Position numbers and translations under genes: made by a program. This document shows positions 47,076 through 56,771 of a DNA stretch of 64,000 nt, in pieces; positions within the stretch are counted from its first letter, which is position 1; every line of letters starts with the position of its first letter. The DNA is from Paraliobacillus quinghaiensis (GTDB taxonomy: Bacteria > Bacillota > Bacilli > Bacillales > Amphibacillaceae), in assembly GCF_003426025.1 (NCBI RefSeq), contig NZ_QJSH01000011.1:1-64000 (forward strand). Reading direction: 5' to 3'. A model generated the notes under the pieces. It was not told the DNA's origin and ran no database searches. It worked only from the letters and a program-made list of their open reading frames with translations.

Positions 47076-47466
47076 TGGAAGGTTTCCTCCTTTTACAGGA
47101 ATTAAATTGTAAATATTTTTCAGTCTATTACAAGTATAGAGTAATGAATATTTGTTAACAAATGCCCAAAAACAGTATTATATGGAATCTTCCGACGTAT
47201 ATCGGGACTAAGCAATAATGATTGCTTTATATGCATCTATAGGCTAAAATCCTCTTTTTTCTTTACGAATACTTTAAATATGGTTCTTAAAAAGTTTCTA
47301 TAACTGCATCTTCCCCCTTCCTTTTCATCCCAATCCTGCGAAAATTTCAGCTAATGATTTATCAATTATAGTGTTATGTACAAATTGTATGTGTTTTTCG
47401 CACAATTAGACTAATTAACTATTACCCGATTTTCTTAAAATGTATGCATTCTTTTTTAAAAAAATT
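47076..47466. other. Intergenic region upstream of dctQ
   Basis: About 390 bases that should hold the dctQMP promoter. Small inverted repeats AGCAAT-AATG-ATTGCT (47213-47228) and CCGA-CGTATA-TCGG (about 47192-47205) could be operators. I see no clear -35/-10 pair, no small gene and no catabolite site. Confidence 0.4.
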
Positions 47467-47506
47467 AAAAAGGTTCATGCCATTAGAAAAGCATGAACCT
47501 TTTTTT
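47467..47506 (-). terminator. Intrinsic terminator of the antiporter gene
   Basis: AAAAAGGTTCATGC and GCATGAACCTTTTTTT pair around CATTAGAAAA, nine bases past the antiporter stop. Confidence 0.92.
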
Positions 47507-47515
47507 AGGATTATT

Positions 47516-49324
47516 TCATTCGTCAATCTCCTGAGTTGGTGGCGTTAAACTAACCAGAACATCCCCAACTTCAGGGGTTACTGGGTTTTCTTCAGTGAAG
47601 AATTGTAGCACCCCATTTTCTTTTAATAAAAAGAGTAGTACTGTGTGAGGCCTGCAATTTTTTTGGTAATCTTTAAATGTGTATTGTTCAGTTAATGTTG
47701 TTTTACGGAATACATAACCAATTTCAACTTTATGGGTTAGATCATCTAATGCGACATCTCTATAAAACAAAATTCGCCCACCAATTGTGTGATCCATATC
47801 TTGTAAGTTATCTCCACTATTATGTTGAATTGAAAGGCGATAAACGTCTTTCCTTCCAAACTCAGGTACAAACGTGGAAGAAACCAGCGCATTATAGGCA
47901 TCATACTCTGTTGCCGCAATCAGATAATCATATGGGGTCATATCAAGTGTAAATTCTGTTTGCTCAGATAAAATTTCACCATGATGACAATCAAGACCAA
48001 TTTGACGTGCTTTATACAATCTTTCCCATGATGAATCTGTAATTAGAGTTGGGATGTTCAAGTCTTTTAATACTTTTGTAAAAGCAACAGAAAATTGGTT
48101 ACTACCTACAATTAGCACGCCTGGTTTTCCTTTTGATGATAAGCCTAATTTTTTTGCTAACCAACCGATTGAAAAGCCGTGTGCAACTACAGTAAAGAAG
48201 ACAAGCGCAAATGTGAGTGAGGTGACAATCTCCGCATCAGCAAAGCCACCATCCACCAATACTGAAGCAAAATAACTCGCTACTGTTAATGCGACAATAC
48301 CTCGAGGTGCTATCCAACCTACTAATATCTTTTCTTGTATTTTCAAGTCCGTTCCAATTGTAGATAAGAAGATTGACAATGGACGAACTAAAAATAACAT
48401 CAAGAGTACATAACCGATAATTTCCGGATTAAACACTTGAATTAGGGTTTCTCTCGTAAGCGATGCAGTTAACATAATAAAGATCGCTGAAACAAGTAAA
48501 ACTGAAATATCTTCTTTAAAATGACGCATTTGCCTGATGGATGCAATACCCATGTTCGCTAGTGTCATCCCCATTGCAGTTACAGCGAGTAACCCAGTTT
48601 CGTGAGACACCTCGTCTGCGATTGTAAAACAAGCAATCACTGCTATAAGAACACCTGATGATTTCAAGTACTCCGGCACTTTACCTGCTTCAAATGTCCA
48701 GCCAATCATTCTACCGAAAGCAAAACCTAAGATGACGGCAAAAATAGCGGCAAGAATAAATAATAACAATGAGACAAGAGTTGCCGTCTCACTAGCAAAA
48801 AATACAACAACTTCAAATGCAAAAACAGCTAATAATGCACCAAAAGGATCTACAATAATCCCTTCCCATTTTAAAATCTTAGCTGGACGTGGTTTTAATT
48901 TTGATTGTCTTAGCAAAGGTAAAATGACAGTAGGTCCAGTTACAATAAATATCGCACCAATAACAAAAGATACTGCCCACGATAATCCTGCAATATAGTG
49001 TGCAGTCAGTGAACCAAGCAACCAACTCGCCAGTGCACCCCATGTTACAATACGAAAGACAGGCTTCCCTAGCCCGCGTATCTCATTCAAATTTAAATTT
49101 AAACTCCCTTCAAATAAGATGATCGCGACCGCCATCGAAACAAATGGTCGATATAAGTTACCAAAGTCTTGTTCGGGATCAATTAAGCCTAAGATTGGAC
49201 CTGCTAATAAACCGATAATGGACATGACTACGATTGCTGGTAACCGAAAGCGCCAAGCAATCCACTGTGAACCAACACCAAGTAATCCAATCATCATAAA
49301 CTCTAATAAAATTGAATCGACCAT
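47516..49324 (-). CDS. CPA1 family Na+/H+ antiporter with C-terminal nucleotide-binding domain
   Basis: A 602-residue protein: twelve or so helices of the Na_H_Exchanger fold (residues about 1-400), with the ion-binding pattern FEGSLNLNL, WEGIIVDPFGALLAVF and GWIAPRGIVALTVAS. A cytosolic part follows, with a TrkA_N-like Rossmann segment (KPGVLIVGSNQFSVAFTKVL, LIAATEYDAYNALVSS) and a terminal TrkA_C-like domain (EENPVTPEVGDVLVSL). This suggests ligand gating. ATG 49324 has AAGGAGG seven bases upstream. Role in pH or sodium homeostasis is inferred. Confidence 0.88.
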   Translation of the reverse strand: MVDSILLEFMMIGLLGVGSQWIAWRFRLPAIVVMSIIGLLAGPILGLIDPEQDFGNLYRPFVSMAVAIILFEGSLNLNLNEIRGLGKPVFRIVTWGALASWLLGSLTAHYIAGLSWAVSFVIGAIFIVTGPTVILPLLRQSKLKPRPAKILKWEGIIVDPFGALLAVFAFEVVVFFASETATLVSLLLFILAAIFAVILGFAFGRMIGWTFEAGKVPEYLKSSGVLIAVIACFTIADEVSHETGLLAVTAMGMTLANMGIASIRQMRHFKEDISVLLVSAIFIMLTASLTRETLIQVFNPEIIGYVLLMLFLVRPLSIFLSTIGTDLKIQEKILVGWIAPRGIVALTVASYFASVLVDGGFADAEIVTSLTFALVFFTVVAHGFSIGWLAKKLGLSSKGKPGVLIVGSNQFSVAFTKVLKDLNIPTLITDSSWERLYKARQIGLDCHHGEILSEQTEFTLDMTPYDYLIAATEYDAYNALVSSTFVPEFGRKDVYRLSIQHNSGDNLQDMDHTIGGRILFYRDVALDDLTHKVEIGYVFRKTTLTEQYTFKDYQKNCRPHTVLLFLLKENGVLQFFTEENPVTPEVGDVLVSLTPPTQEIDE

Positions 49325-49528
49325 TTGAAATCCTCCTTCTCGCTCCATATATAAAATATATAATTGTTTTCTAATATAAAGACAGTTTACTGGTAGCGCT
49401 GGCCAATGTAAAACGGTTTGAATTAATTTCTAACAAAACTTATTCTATTTAGTTGCATGATAGTGTTAAAATGGATTAGTAGAATTACTATATAAAATGA
49501 ATTTATTGCATAAAGGATGTCAATTTAA

Positions 49529-51628
49529 ATGATAGCAGAAGCACAAAAACTCTTAAAAGAATATTATGGCTTCGATTCTTTTCGTCGTGGACAAGAAGAA
49601 ATTATTGGGCACATATTAGATAATAAGAATACCCTAGGGATTATGCCTACTGGCGGTGGTAAATCAATCTGTTACCAAATTCCTGGTTTAATACTAAAGG
49701 GAACCGCAATTATTGTTTCTCCTTTAATATCTTTAATGAAGGATCAAGTTGATGCTTTAGAAACATTAGGAATAAGTGCGACTTATATTAATAGCTCCCT
49801 TTCTGGTGAGGAACAACAAAATCGTATGCACAAATTGCGACAGGGGGACTATGACTTTATTTATGTCGCATCTGAAAGGTTTGAGACAAACTCCTTTCTT
49901 TACTCTATTAAACAGATCGAAATTACTTTCTTAGCTTTTGATGAAGCACATTGTATTTCACAATGGGGACATGATTTCCGTCCAAGTTACCGTTCGATTG
50001 TATCCACTATTCAAAACCTACCAAACATACCCATGGTAATGGCACTTACGGCAACCGCAACAACAGAAGTAGTAAAGGACATTCAACGACTTTTATCAAT
50101 TGAATCAGAAGCAGTCGTTAAAACTGGCTTTGCGCGAGAAAATTTATCTTTTCATTTAATCAAAGGTCGAGACAAGCATGAATATATTTCTGACTACCTT
50201 AATAAGCATGGGCAGGAGTCTGGGATTATCTATGCCCCGACTCGTAAACAGGTTGATTCTATTGCACATTATCTAGAAGGAAAAAGCTTCTCTGTCGCAA
50301 AATATCACGCTGGACTCAGTGAACAAAAGCGTCAGCATGAACAAAATCGCTTTATACAGGATGAAGCTACGATTATGGTTGCAACAAACGCTTTTGGTAT
50401 GGGGATTGATAAATCAAACGTTCATTATGTCATTCATTTTGCTTTACCGATGAATATAGAGGCCTATTATCAAGAGGCTGGACGTGCCGGGAGAGATGGC
50501 GAACCGAGTGATTGTATTTTGTTGTTTTCCGGGCAAGATACACATTTACAAAAATTCTTAATTGAACAGTCGATGATGGATGAAAGCATGAAGTCAAATG
50601 AATATAAAAAACTCCAATCAATGGTTAACTATTGCCACACGGATAGTTGTTTACAAACATATATCTTGCATTATTTTCACGATTATTCTGCGACTGAAGA
50701 TTGTGGTCGATGTACAAATTGTCAAAGTAGTGGTGAAAAACAAAACCGAACAAAGGAAGCGCAAATGGTTTTGTCGTGTGTAAAGCGTATGGACGAAAGA
50801 TTTGGAGCAGGTTTAACTGCAAAAGTTTTAAAAGGTTCTAAAGATAAAAAGATTAAACAATTTGGTTTTGAAAAACTTTCTACCTATGGCTTAATGGCAA
50901 ATCAAACAGAAAAAGAAATAACTAACTTCATTCATTATTTAGTTGCTGAAGACTACTTAACAACTGGAGATCAGCGTTATCCAATTTTACAATTAACTAA
51001 GAATGCTGAAGCCATCCTTAAAGGGGAAAAAGAAATATGGATGCTGAGAGAAATTGTCCAACAAACAGTACAAACAGATTATAAAGAGGATCTGTTTGAG
51101 CGTTTACGTTTGTTACGGAAAGAAATGGCTGCAGCAGATAAAGTTCCACCTTATGTTCTTTTTTCAGATGTAAGCTTAAAAGAAATGAGTCGTAGCTTTC
51201 CACAAACACAGGATGAAATGTTGCGCATTAAAGGTGTAGGTATGAAAAAGTATGAACAGTATGGGGCACCTTTTATCGATGCTATTTCAAACTGGATACA
51301 AGAACAAGCACCGAAGGAAAAAGACGATCAGCCTAGCTATCTAATCAGTTATCAGCTTTATCAAGCGGGTAAATCAATAGAGGATATTGCAGCTGAACGT
51401 GAGATCAAGCAGCAAACTGTTGCTAGCCATTTATTCCAAGCATTTCAGCAAGGGATGGAGATTGATTGGGCTGACTTTTTTAACGAAGAAGAGGAAGAAG
51501 CAGTAATGAAGGCACGAGCTCAATTAGAAGAGTTTAAGTTGAAAACTTTGAAAGAATCACTTGGCGAAGCATATAGTTATGAAGTAATCCGAGCTGTTCT
51601 GATCAAGAATCGTATACTTGCAAGTTAA
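49529..51628 (+). CDS. recQ: ATP-dependent DNA helicase RecQ
   Basis: A 3'-5' helicase in recombination and replication repair. In order: helicase domain 1 (Walker A MPTGGGKSICYQ, Walker B FDEAHCISQWG), domain 2 (IMVATNAFGMGIDK, YYQEAGRAGRDG), the zinc-binding subdomain with cysteines in YCHTDSC and CGRCTNC, the RQC winged helix, an HRDC domain and a final helix-turn-helix segment (SIEDIAAEREIKQQTVASHL). At 699 residues it is longer than E. coli RecQ because of this extra C-terminal region. Monocistronic with its own terminator. Confidence 0.95.
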   Translation: MIAEAQKLLKEYYGFDSFRRGQEEIIGHILDNKNTLGIMPTGGGKSICYQIPGLILKGTAIIVSPLISLMKDQVDALETLGISATYINSSLSGEEQQNRMHKLRQGDYDFIYVASERFETNSFLYSIKQIEITFLAFDEAHCISQWGHDFRPSYRSIVSTIQNLPNIPMVMALTATATTEVVKDIQRLLSIESEAVVKTGFARENLSFHLIKGRDKHEYISDYLNKHGQESGIIYAPTRKQVDSIAHYLEGKSFSVAKYHAGLSEQKRQHEQNRFIQDEATIMVATNAFGMGIDKSNVHYVIHFALPMNIEAYYQEAGRAGRDGEPSDCILLFSGQDTHLQKFLIEQSMMDESMKSNEYKKLQSMVNYCHTDSCLQTYILHYFHDYSATEDCGRCTNCQSSGEKQNRTKEAQMVLSCVKRMDERFGAGLTAKVLKGSKDKKIKQFGFEKLSTYGLMANQTEKEITNFIHYLVAEDYLTTGDQRYPILQLTKNAEAILKGEKEIWMLREIVQQTVQTDYKEDLFERLRLLRKEMAAADKVPPYVLFSDVSLKEMSRSFPQTQDEMLRIKGVGMKKYEQYGAPFIDAISNWIQEQAPKEKDDQPSYLISYQLYQAGKSIEDIAAEREIKQQTVASHLFQAFQQGMEIDWADFFNEEEEEAVMKARAQLEEFKLKTLKESLGEAYSYEVIRAVLIKNRILAS

Positions 51629-51637
51629 ACACCAATG

Positions 51638-51672
51638 AAAAACCCTCACGCAGACATTACGTGAGGGTTTTT
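51638..51672 (+). terminator. Intrinsic terminator of recQ
   Basis: AAAAACCCTCACG and CGTGAGGGTTTTT around CAGACATTA, ten bases past the stop. Confidence 0.95.
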
Positions 51673-51700
51673 GCATTCTATAAAATACTGTTATGGCGGT

Positions 51701-52212
51701 AAATATATAGACTACGAAGTAAGCTTATAATCCGCTTCGTCACCAAATGGATTCCCTTTCCGTGGGCTCAGTCTCAGCTAACTTGGTAAAGAAAAGCACT
51801 TTACCAAGTGGATCTTCGACTTGAGCTGTTCCCACAGGAGTGTCATCCATTTGCTTCCTTCGCTAGATAAAAGATCTGTTCATGATTAAAATACTAACAA
51901 TTAATAGAGTTTTCTGCTGTTAAAATGGTTTCTTAGTGCATTAAACTATCTAGCGGATCAAATGAAATTGGCGACACTCCTTGTAAATAAAAATCAATTT
52001 TCTGCGTGCGATGTTAATTCATTGAAGCATTCCTTGTCCTGTGGGAACAGCACGAGCTGAAGATCCACTCGGAGGTGGTTTTTGCCTCCGAGTTAGCTGA
52101 AGCCGTGGGGCTGCGATTACTCGCCCCATCATAAAGCCCTGCCCACGGAAAGGGAGTCAATTTCATTTGAGGAGCGGTATCTCACATTATTATTTATGAC
52201 ACATCATATATC
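51701..52212. repeat. Interspersed modular repeat, copy 6 (full paired form)
   Basis: About 510 bases between recQ and the second aminopeptidase. The left half (51701-51870) has CCCTTTCCGTGGGC and the stem ACTTGGTAAAG / CTTTACCAAGT but lacks the core hairpin. A spacer follows. The right half (51945-52185), inverted, has CTAGCGGATCAAATG, the optional module (TTCTGCGTGCGATGTTAATT), stem ACTCGGAGG / CCTCCGAGT, core GGGGC / GCCCC, TGCCCACGGAAAGGGAG and the end CATCATATAT. The two outer CTTTCCGTGGGC blocks face each other as terminal inverted repeats. Confidence 0.85.
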
Positions 52213-52231
52213 TACTATGTTGTAGTGTTTA

Positions 52232-53461
52232 TTAAAATGCCCATGCGCCTTTGCGGAAGACGGCTTCTGTTTTCCCATCGGCGGTTACTCCGTCGATATC
52301 TAACTCAGCTGATCCAATCATGAAGTCGACGTGGGTCAAGCTGTCATTTACCCCGTTTTTGTCTAATTCTTCATCATTCATATCAGATCCACCTTCTACG
52401 TTGGTTGGGTATGCTTTACCAAGCGCGATATGACAAGATGCATTTTCATCAAACAATGTATTGTAAAAGATCAAGCCAGATTGAGAAATTGGTGATGCAT
52501 GTGGTACTAATGCTAATTCTCCTAAGCGGCGTGCTCCTTCATCAGTATCTAGTAGATGCTTTAATGTGTCATAGCCTTTTTCTGCTTTGAAATCAACTAC
52601 TTTACCTTCTTCAAATGTTAAGCTAAAGTTATCGATCATATTTCCACCGTAAATTAATGGTTTTGTGCTTGCAACTGTACCATTAACACCATATTTATGT
52701 GGTAATGTGAAGACTTCTTCTGTTGGCATATTAGGGTTAAAAGCTACGCCTTCTGTCGTTTTAGCAGCTCCACCTTTCCAAATATGTCCTTTTGGTAAGT
52801 CAAAGCTTATATCTGTTCCTGGTGCTTTAAAAATTAACTTTGTGTATTGTTTTTTATTTAATACTTCTCTAGCATCTTTCAAGTTTTTATTATGCTCTTC
52901 CCAAGCTGCAACTGGATCTTCTTTGTCCACTCGAACAATTTTAAATATTTGATCCCATAACGCTTCTTTTGCTTCTTCTTTTGATTTGTCTGGGAAGATT
53001 TTTTGTGACCAGTCACCTGTTGGAATTGAAATGATAGACCAAGCAATTCTGTCATTCATCGTATATTTACGGAATTCCTTCATTGCTTCTGCACCTGCTT
53101 TTTGTGCTTTGGCAACTTTCTCTGCATCAACGTCTTTTAATAAATCTGGATTCGTTGAGCGGATTGATAATAATGCTGCACCGTCTTTAGCAAATGCTAA
53201 GTTTTTATCTACTTGCCATTGCGGGATAGTTGTTAATACTTCTTCCGGAGCATTTTGATATTTTAACAATGTAAGTTCGTCATCTTGCCAATTCACCAAG
53301 ACATCTTTCGCGCCTAGCTCATACGCTTTACGGACTACGATTCTAGTGAAATCCGCTCCTTCAATTGATGAGTTAATCATCAATGCTTGTCCTTTTTGTA
53401 AGTTAACTCCTGTACGTAATGCGAGATCTGCATACTTCTCTTGCATTTGTTTATCTGACAT
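52232..53461 (-). CDS. Aminopeptidase, M29 family (second copy)
   Basis: A 409-residue M29 metallo-aminopeptidase very similar throughout to the protein encoded at 35.5 kb; both share PISQSGLIFYNTLFDENASC and IGSAELDIDGVT. Metal-site regions FNPNMPTEEVFTLPHKYG and ALVPHASPISQ are intact. The ATG at 53461 has GGAGGG six bases upstream. It is bounded by a repeat copy on the downstream side and has no obvious terminator hairpin. Confidence 0.93.
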   Translation of the reverse strand: MSDKQMQEKYADLALRTGVNLQKGQALMINSSIEGADFTRIVVRKAYELGAKDVLVNWQDDELTLLKYQNAPEEVLTTIPQWQVDKNLAFAKDGAALLSIRSTNPDLLKDVDAEKVAKAQKAGAEAMKEFRKYTMNDRIAWSIISIPTGDWSQKIFPDKSKEEAKEALWDQIFKIVRVDKEDPVAAWEEHNKNLKDAREVLNKKQYTKLIFKAPGTDISFDLPKGHIWKGGAAKTTEGVAFNPNMPTEEVFTLPHKYGVNGTVASTKPLIYGGNMIDNFSLTFEEGKVVDFKAEKGYDTLKHLLDTDEGARRLGELALVPHASPISQSGLIFYNTLFDENASCHIALGKAYPTNVEGGSDMNDEELDKNGVNDSLTHVDFMIGSAELDIDGVTADGKTEAVFRKGAWAF

Positions 53462-53556
53462 GACATTCCCTCCAATTTTTATGTATTCTCTTTATTATTT
53501 CATATCTATTCCGGATAGTGAAATAATTTTATTGCACAACCGTTAAATTGACTGCT

Positions 53557-55449
53557 TTAATTAGTATGTTCCATTTCTTCTATTAATAGTGATAACTCTT
53601 CCCATCGTTCCATCTTTTGCTCTAGCTTTTCTTCTAGTTCTACTTGTTTATCAAAGTTCTTTTGCACCTTTTCTGCATCACTTCCAGCATCAATAATTGC
53701 TTGTTTGACCGCTTCAATCTCTTCTTCAATAACCGCAATCTGGTCTTCTATTTGTTCCCATTCCTTTTGATCATGATAGGATAGCTTCTTACGTTTAGCA
53801 CGCGGTTTTTCAGGAGATTGCTTCGGAACTTTCATACTCGATTCTGTTATTTCGTGCTTTTGTTTTTCAAGGTATTCACTATAGTTTCCGTAAAATTGCT
53901 CTGTCTTACCTGGTGCCGTAAATGAAATTAACTGATCAACTACTCGATCGAGAAAATAACGGTCGTGTGATACGGTGATAACGACGCCTGGAAAATTATC
54001 TAGATAATCTTCTAAAACACCTAATGTTTGTGTGTCTAAATCATTGGTCGGTTCATCTAACAATAGAACATTCGGTTCCTTCATTAAAACATGGAGGAGA
54101 TACAATCTTCTTCGTTCTCCACCTGAAAGTCGGTGAATATACGTCCATTGCTGCGGACGTGGAAACAAAAAGTGTTCCAGCATTTGTTCTGCTGTAATGG
54201 TATCGCCATCTTTTGTATGAATCACTTCAGCTACTTCACGTATATAATCAATAATCCGTAGGCTTTCATCCATTTGACTATGATCTTGGGTATAATAACC
54301 GATTGAAACAGTTGACCCAACTTCTATTTCACCTTGATCCGGTTCTATCCTACCTGCAATCATATTTAAAAGAGTCGTCTTCCCACTACCATTTGCACCA
54401 ATAATTCCAATTCGATCACCTGGTGTTACAAGAAAATCAAAATTATCAACAAACTGCTGCTCACCGAATGATTTTGATATATTTTTCAGCTCAAGTACTT
54501 GCTTCCCTAAACGTTTTGTTCCTGCTTGAAAACCAATTCCTTGTTTCTTTGTATCAAAACTCTTTTCTTTTAAATCTTCCACCCGATCAATTCGCGCCTT
54601 TTGTTTTGTTGTTCGTGCTTTTGCTCCACGTCTCAACCAAGCTAGCTCACGCTTTAGCGTATTCGCATGCTTTTGTTCATTTTGTAATTCTAACGCTTCT
54701 CTTTCCGCTTTCTTTTCTAAGAAAATCTCATAGTTTCCTTGATAGCGATAAAGATTACCTTTATCTAATTCGAATATACGGTTCGTGATCCTATTTAAGA
54801 AATAACGATCGTGGGTAACGAGCATGATTGTTCCTTTATATTGTGGGAGATACGTTTCTAGCCATTCAATTGATTGATTATCTAAATGGTTTGTTGGCTC
54901 ATCTAATATTAACAAATCAGCTGGCTGAATTAGTGCTTTTGCCATCGCAACTCGTTTTTTCTGGCCACCTGATAAGGTTTGTACGTGTTGCTCAAAAGTA
55001 GTGATGCCTAATTTCGTTAAAATTGTTTTGGCTGTTGTACTTGCATCCCATGCATCAAGGTGATCCATTTTCTGCTGCGCTTGTATTAATTTCTCTTGAA
55101 GAGCGGGATTCTCTGGATCTTTTTCTAGTTGAATCAATAGTTTTTCATAATGACGTATTGCAACCATAATAGCAGCATCACCAGCATAAATTTCTTCAAG
55201 AACAGTTAGATCTTCAGCCAATTCCGGTTCCTGTGGCAGGTAAGCTACTTGAAAATCCTTTGCATGTTGCATTTCACCGGAATCCGCTGTTTCAATACCA
55301 GCTAATATTTTTAATAACGTAGATTTCCCTGTACCGTTAACACCAATTAACCCAATTCTTTCTTGCTTTGCAACTGAAAAAGAAAGCTCATCAAACAATA
55401 CTTTATCTCCATATGATTTTGTTACATTTTCTACAGATAATATTTCCAT
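53557..55449 (-). CDS. ABC-F family ATP-binding protein (YfmR/Uup type)
   Basis: A soluble protein with two nucleotide-binding domains and no membrane segment. Walker A motifs are GVNGTGKST and GANGSGKTT; signatures LSGGQKKRVAMAKAL and LSGGERRRLYLL; Walker B LLILDEPTNHLD and VLLLDEPTNDLD. The inter-domain linker is highly charged. The C-terminal coiled coil (residues about 560-630) is typical of Uup/YfmR proteins, which act on stalled ribosomes. ATG 55449 with AAAGGTG six bases upstream gives 630 residues, as for B. subtilis YfmR; a longer frame adds 30 unrelated residues. Confidence 0.9.
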   Translation of the reverse strand: MEILSVENVTKSYGDKVLFDELSFSVAKQERIGLIGVNGTGKSTLLKILAGIETADSGEMQHAKDFQVAYLPQEPELAEDLTVLEEIYAGDAAIMVAIRHYEKLLIQLEKDPENPALQEKLIQAQQKMDHLDAWDASTTAKTILTKLGITTFEQHVQTLSGGQKKRVAMAKALIQPADLLILDEPTNHLDNQSIEWLETYLPQYKGTIMLVTHDRYFLNRITNRIFELDKGNLYRYQGNYEIFLEKKAEREALELQNEQKHANTLKRELAWLRRGAKARTTKQKARIDRVEDLKEKSFDTKKQGIGFQAGTKRLGKQVLELKNISKSFGEQQFVDNFDFLVTPGDRIGIIGANGSGKTTLLNMIAGRIEPDQGEIEVGSTVSIGYYTQDHSQMDESLRIIDYIREVAEVIHTKDGDTITAEQMLEHFLFPRPQQWTYIHRLSGGERRRLYLLHVLMKEPNVLLLDEPTNDLDTQTLGVLEDYLDNFPGVVITVSHDRYFLDRVVDQLISFTAPGKTEQFYGNYSEYLEKQKHEITESSMKVPKQSPEKPRAKRKKLSYHDQKEWEQIEDQIAVIEEEIEAVKQAIIDAGSDAEKVQKNFDKQVELEEKLEQKMERWEELSLLIEEMEHTN

Positions 55450-55539
55450 CGTATTCACCTTTCCGGACAACTCATACTTCTCTATCTCCCAAGTATAATA
55501 TAGCACCATTACAAGTACAAATATGAATACGCCCTCCAC

Positions 55540-55780
55540 TTAATTCTAGTGAAGAGCGCAGGCACACAATTACTTTTGATAAGGGCTTTATGTTACTACT
55601 TGATACTGAATCCGAAAAGGGTCTGTAGGCGCACCTTCTCCGTTCCATGTATTTAGTCCAATATGCAGACTTCGTCAATTGATCCTACGAGCCATATTTA
55701 CCCCACCTTGCTCTTATGGTAAACTTTATTTAGTTACTTATAGTTATTAAGTTTATATTAGTAAGTTTTCGGGTCCAACT
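55540..55780. other. Intergenic region, nothing recognised
   Basis: About 240 bases between the ABC-F gene region and the HxlR promoter. A small CACT-TAATTCT-AGTG inverted repeat is near 55540; no gene or repeat copy is seen. Confidence 0.4.
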
Positions 55781-55810
55781 TTGGGTTTATTGGATGGAAT
55801 TGTTTATAAT
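55781..55810 (+). promoter_or_regulatory. Promoter of the HxlR regulator
   Basis: TTGGGT (55781-55786), an 18-base spacer and TATAAT (55805-55810), 23 bases before the start codon. Confidence 0.5.
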
Positions 55811-55832
55811 AAAAACAGGAGTGTGAATATAT

Positions 55833-56180
55833 ATGAACAACTTATGCCCACGTTTTGAAAAAGCAATGCAACTTTTCGGCAAGAGATGGGTTGGTCTAAT
55901 TCTATTTGAACTACTTAAGGGGCCAAAACGTTTCTCTGAAATGGAAGCAGAATTACCAATCAGTGGTCGAATACTATCTGAACGTTTAAAAATGCTTGAA
56001 CAAGAAAAAATCGTTGAAAGAAGAGTCTATTCTGACTTCCCTGTCCGGATTGAATATCTACTTTCTGATAAAGGACTAGCATTAGAGCCAGTAATAAAAG
56101 ATATTCAAGGTTGGGCAGAAACTTGGATAACGCCAGAGGAAATAGAAGCTGAAGAAGATGCTAGCTCATCAAAAGCATGA
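55833..56180 (+). CDS. HxlR family transcriptional regulator (YodB-like)
   Basis: A 115-residue MarR/DUF24-type winged-helix regulator. NNLCPRFEKAMQLFGKRWVGLI matches the start of redox-sensing relatives YodB and CatR, including the single N-terminal cysteine (here C5) that senses quinones or electrophiles. The DNA-binding helices are in KRFSEMEAELPISGRILSERLKMLE and the wing in VERRVYSDFPVRIEY. No obvious target gene is adjacent on the same strand. The convergent neighbour is a thioesterase. Confidence 0.88.
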   Translation: MNNLCPRFEKAMQLFGKRWVGLILFELLKGPKRFSEMEAELPISGRILSERLKMLEQEKIVERRVYSDFPVRIEYLLSDKGLALEPVIKDIQGWAETWITPEEIEAEEDASSSKA

Positions 56181-56206
56181 ATGTAACAAAAAATAAAGAG
56201 GCACTT

Positions 56207-56752
56207 CTAGTTAGAAGGCCTCTCTCCAAATCGACTTGTTTCATTCCAAGGAAAAGATGTACCAAATGTTTTGGCCATTTCCTTGGATTTTTTTCGTCTT
56301 TCTTTTCGATAGTTCGCTCTTTCAGCCGCTTCTTTCTGCAGCCATTTTTCTTCTTCTGTTTCAGGATAAACTCCAGGAACTTCACTTGGTTTGTTATCGT
56401 CATCAATGGCCACCATTGTCACATAGGCGGTCGCACACACTTTGCGCTCGCCACTAATTAAATGTTCTGTCACTGCTTTCACAAAAACCTCCATCGATGT
56501 TTTGTGTGCATATGTGACAAAAGCTTCAAGGCAGATAGTATCTCCCTCTTTAACCGGAGATAAGAAATCAACTGAATCAATTGATGCCGTTACAACCAAT
56601 TTACGAGCGTGACGCGTTGCGCTAATCGCAGCAACATCATCAATATACGCCATTAATTGGCCACCAAACAAGGTCCCATGACCATTTGTATCTGATGGTA
56701 AGACATGTGATGTTTTAACTGTTAGCGACGCAACACACGGTTTTTTCTGCAT
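56207..56752 (-). CDS. Acyl-CoA thioesterase, YkhA type
   Basis: A 181-residue hotdog-fold thioesterase that hydrolyses acyl-CoA. The active-site loop is HVLPSDTNGHGTLFGGQLMAYID, with the Asn/Asp pattern of the BFIT/YkhA group, followed by RHARKLVVTASIDSVDFLSP. The last 50 residues are a charged helix (KWLQKEAAERANYRKERRKK). Substrate chain length is unknown. A hairpin AGAGGC..GCCTCT (56198-56224) overlaps its 3' end and may terminate both convergent genes. Confidence 0.9.
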   Translation of the reverse strand: MQKKPCVASLTVKTSHVLPSDTNGHGTLFGGQLMAYIDDVAAISATRHARKLVVTASIDSVDFLSPVKEGDTICLEAFVTYAHKTSMEVFVKAVTEHLISGERKVCATAYVTMVAIDDDNKPSEVPGVYPETEEEKWLQKEAAERANYRKERRKKSKEMAKTFGTSFPWNETSRFGERPSN

Positions 56753-56771
56753 TATATAGTTCCTCTTTTCT

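Noticed and set aside
55472-55678. Small reading frame overlapping the ABC-F gene start
   Set aside because: No ribosome site or family resemblance; the true ABC-F start at 55449 has a proper site.
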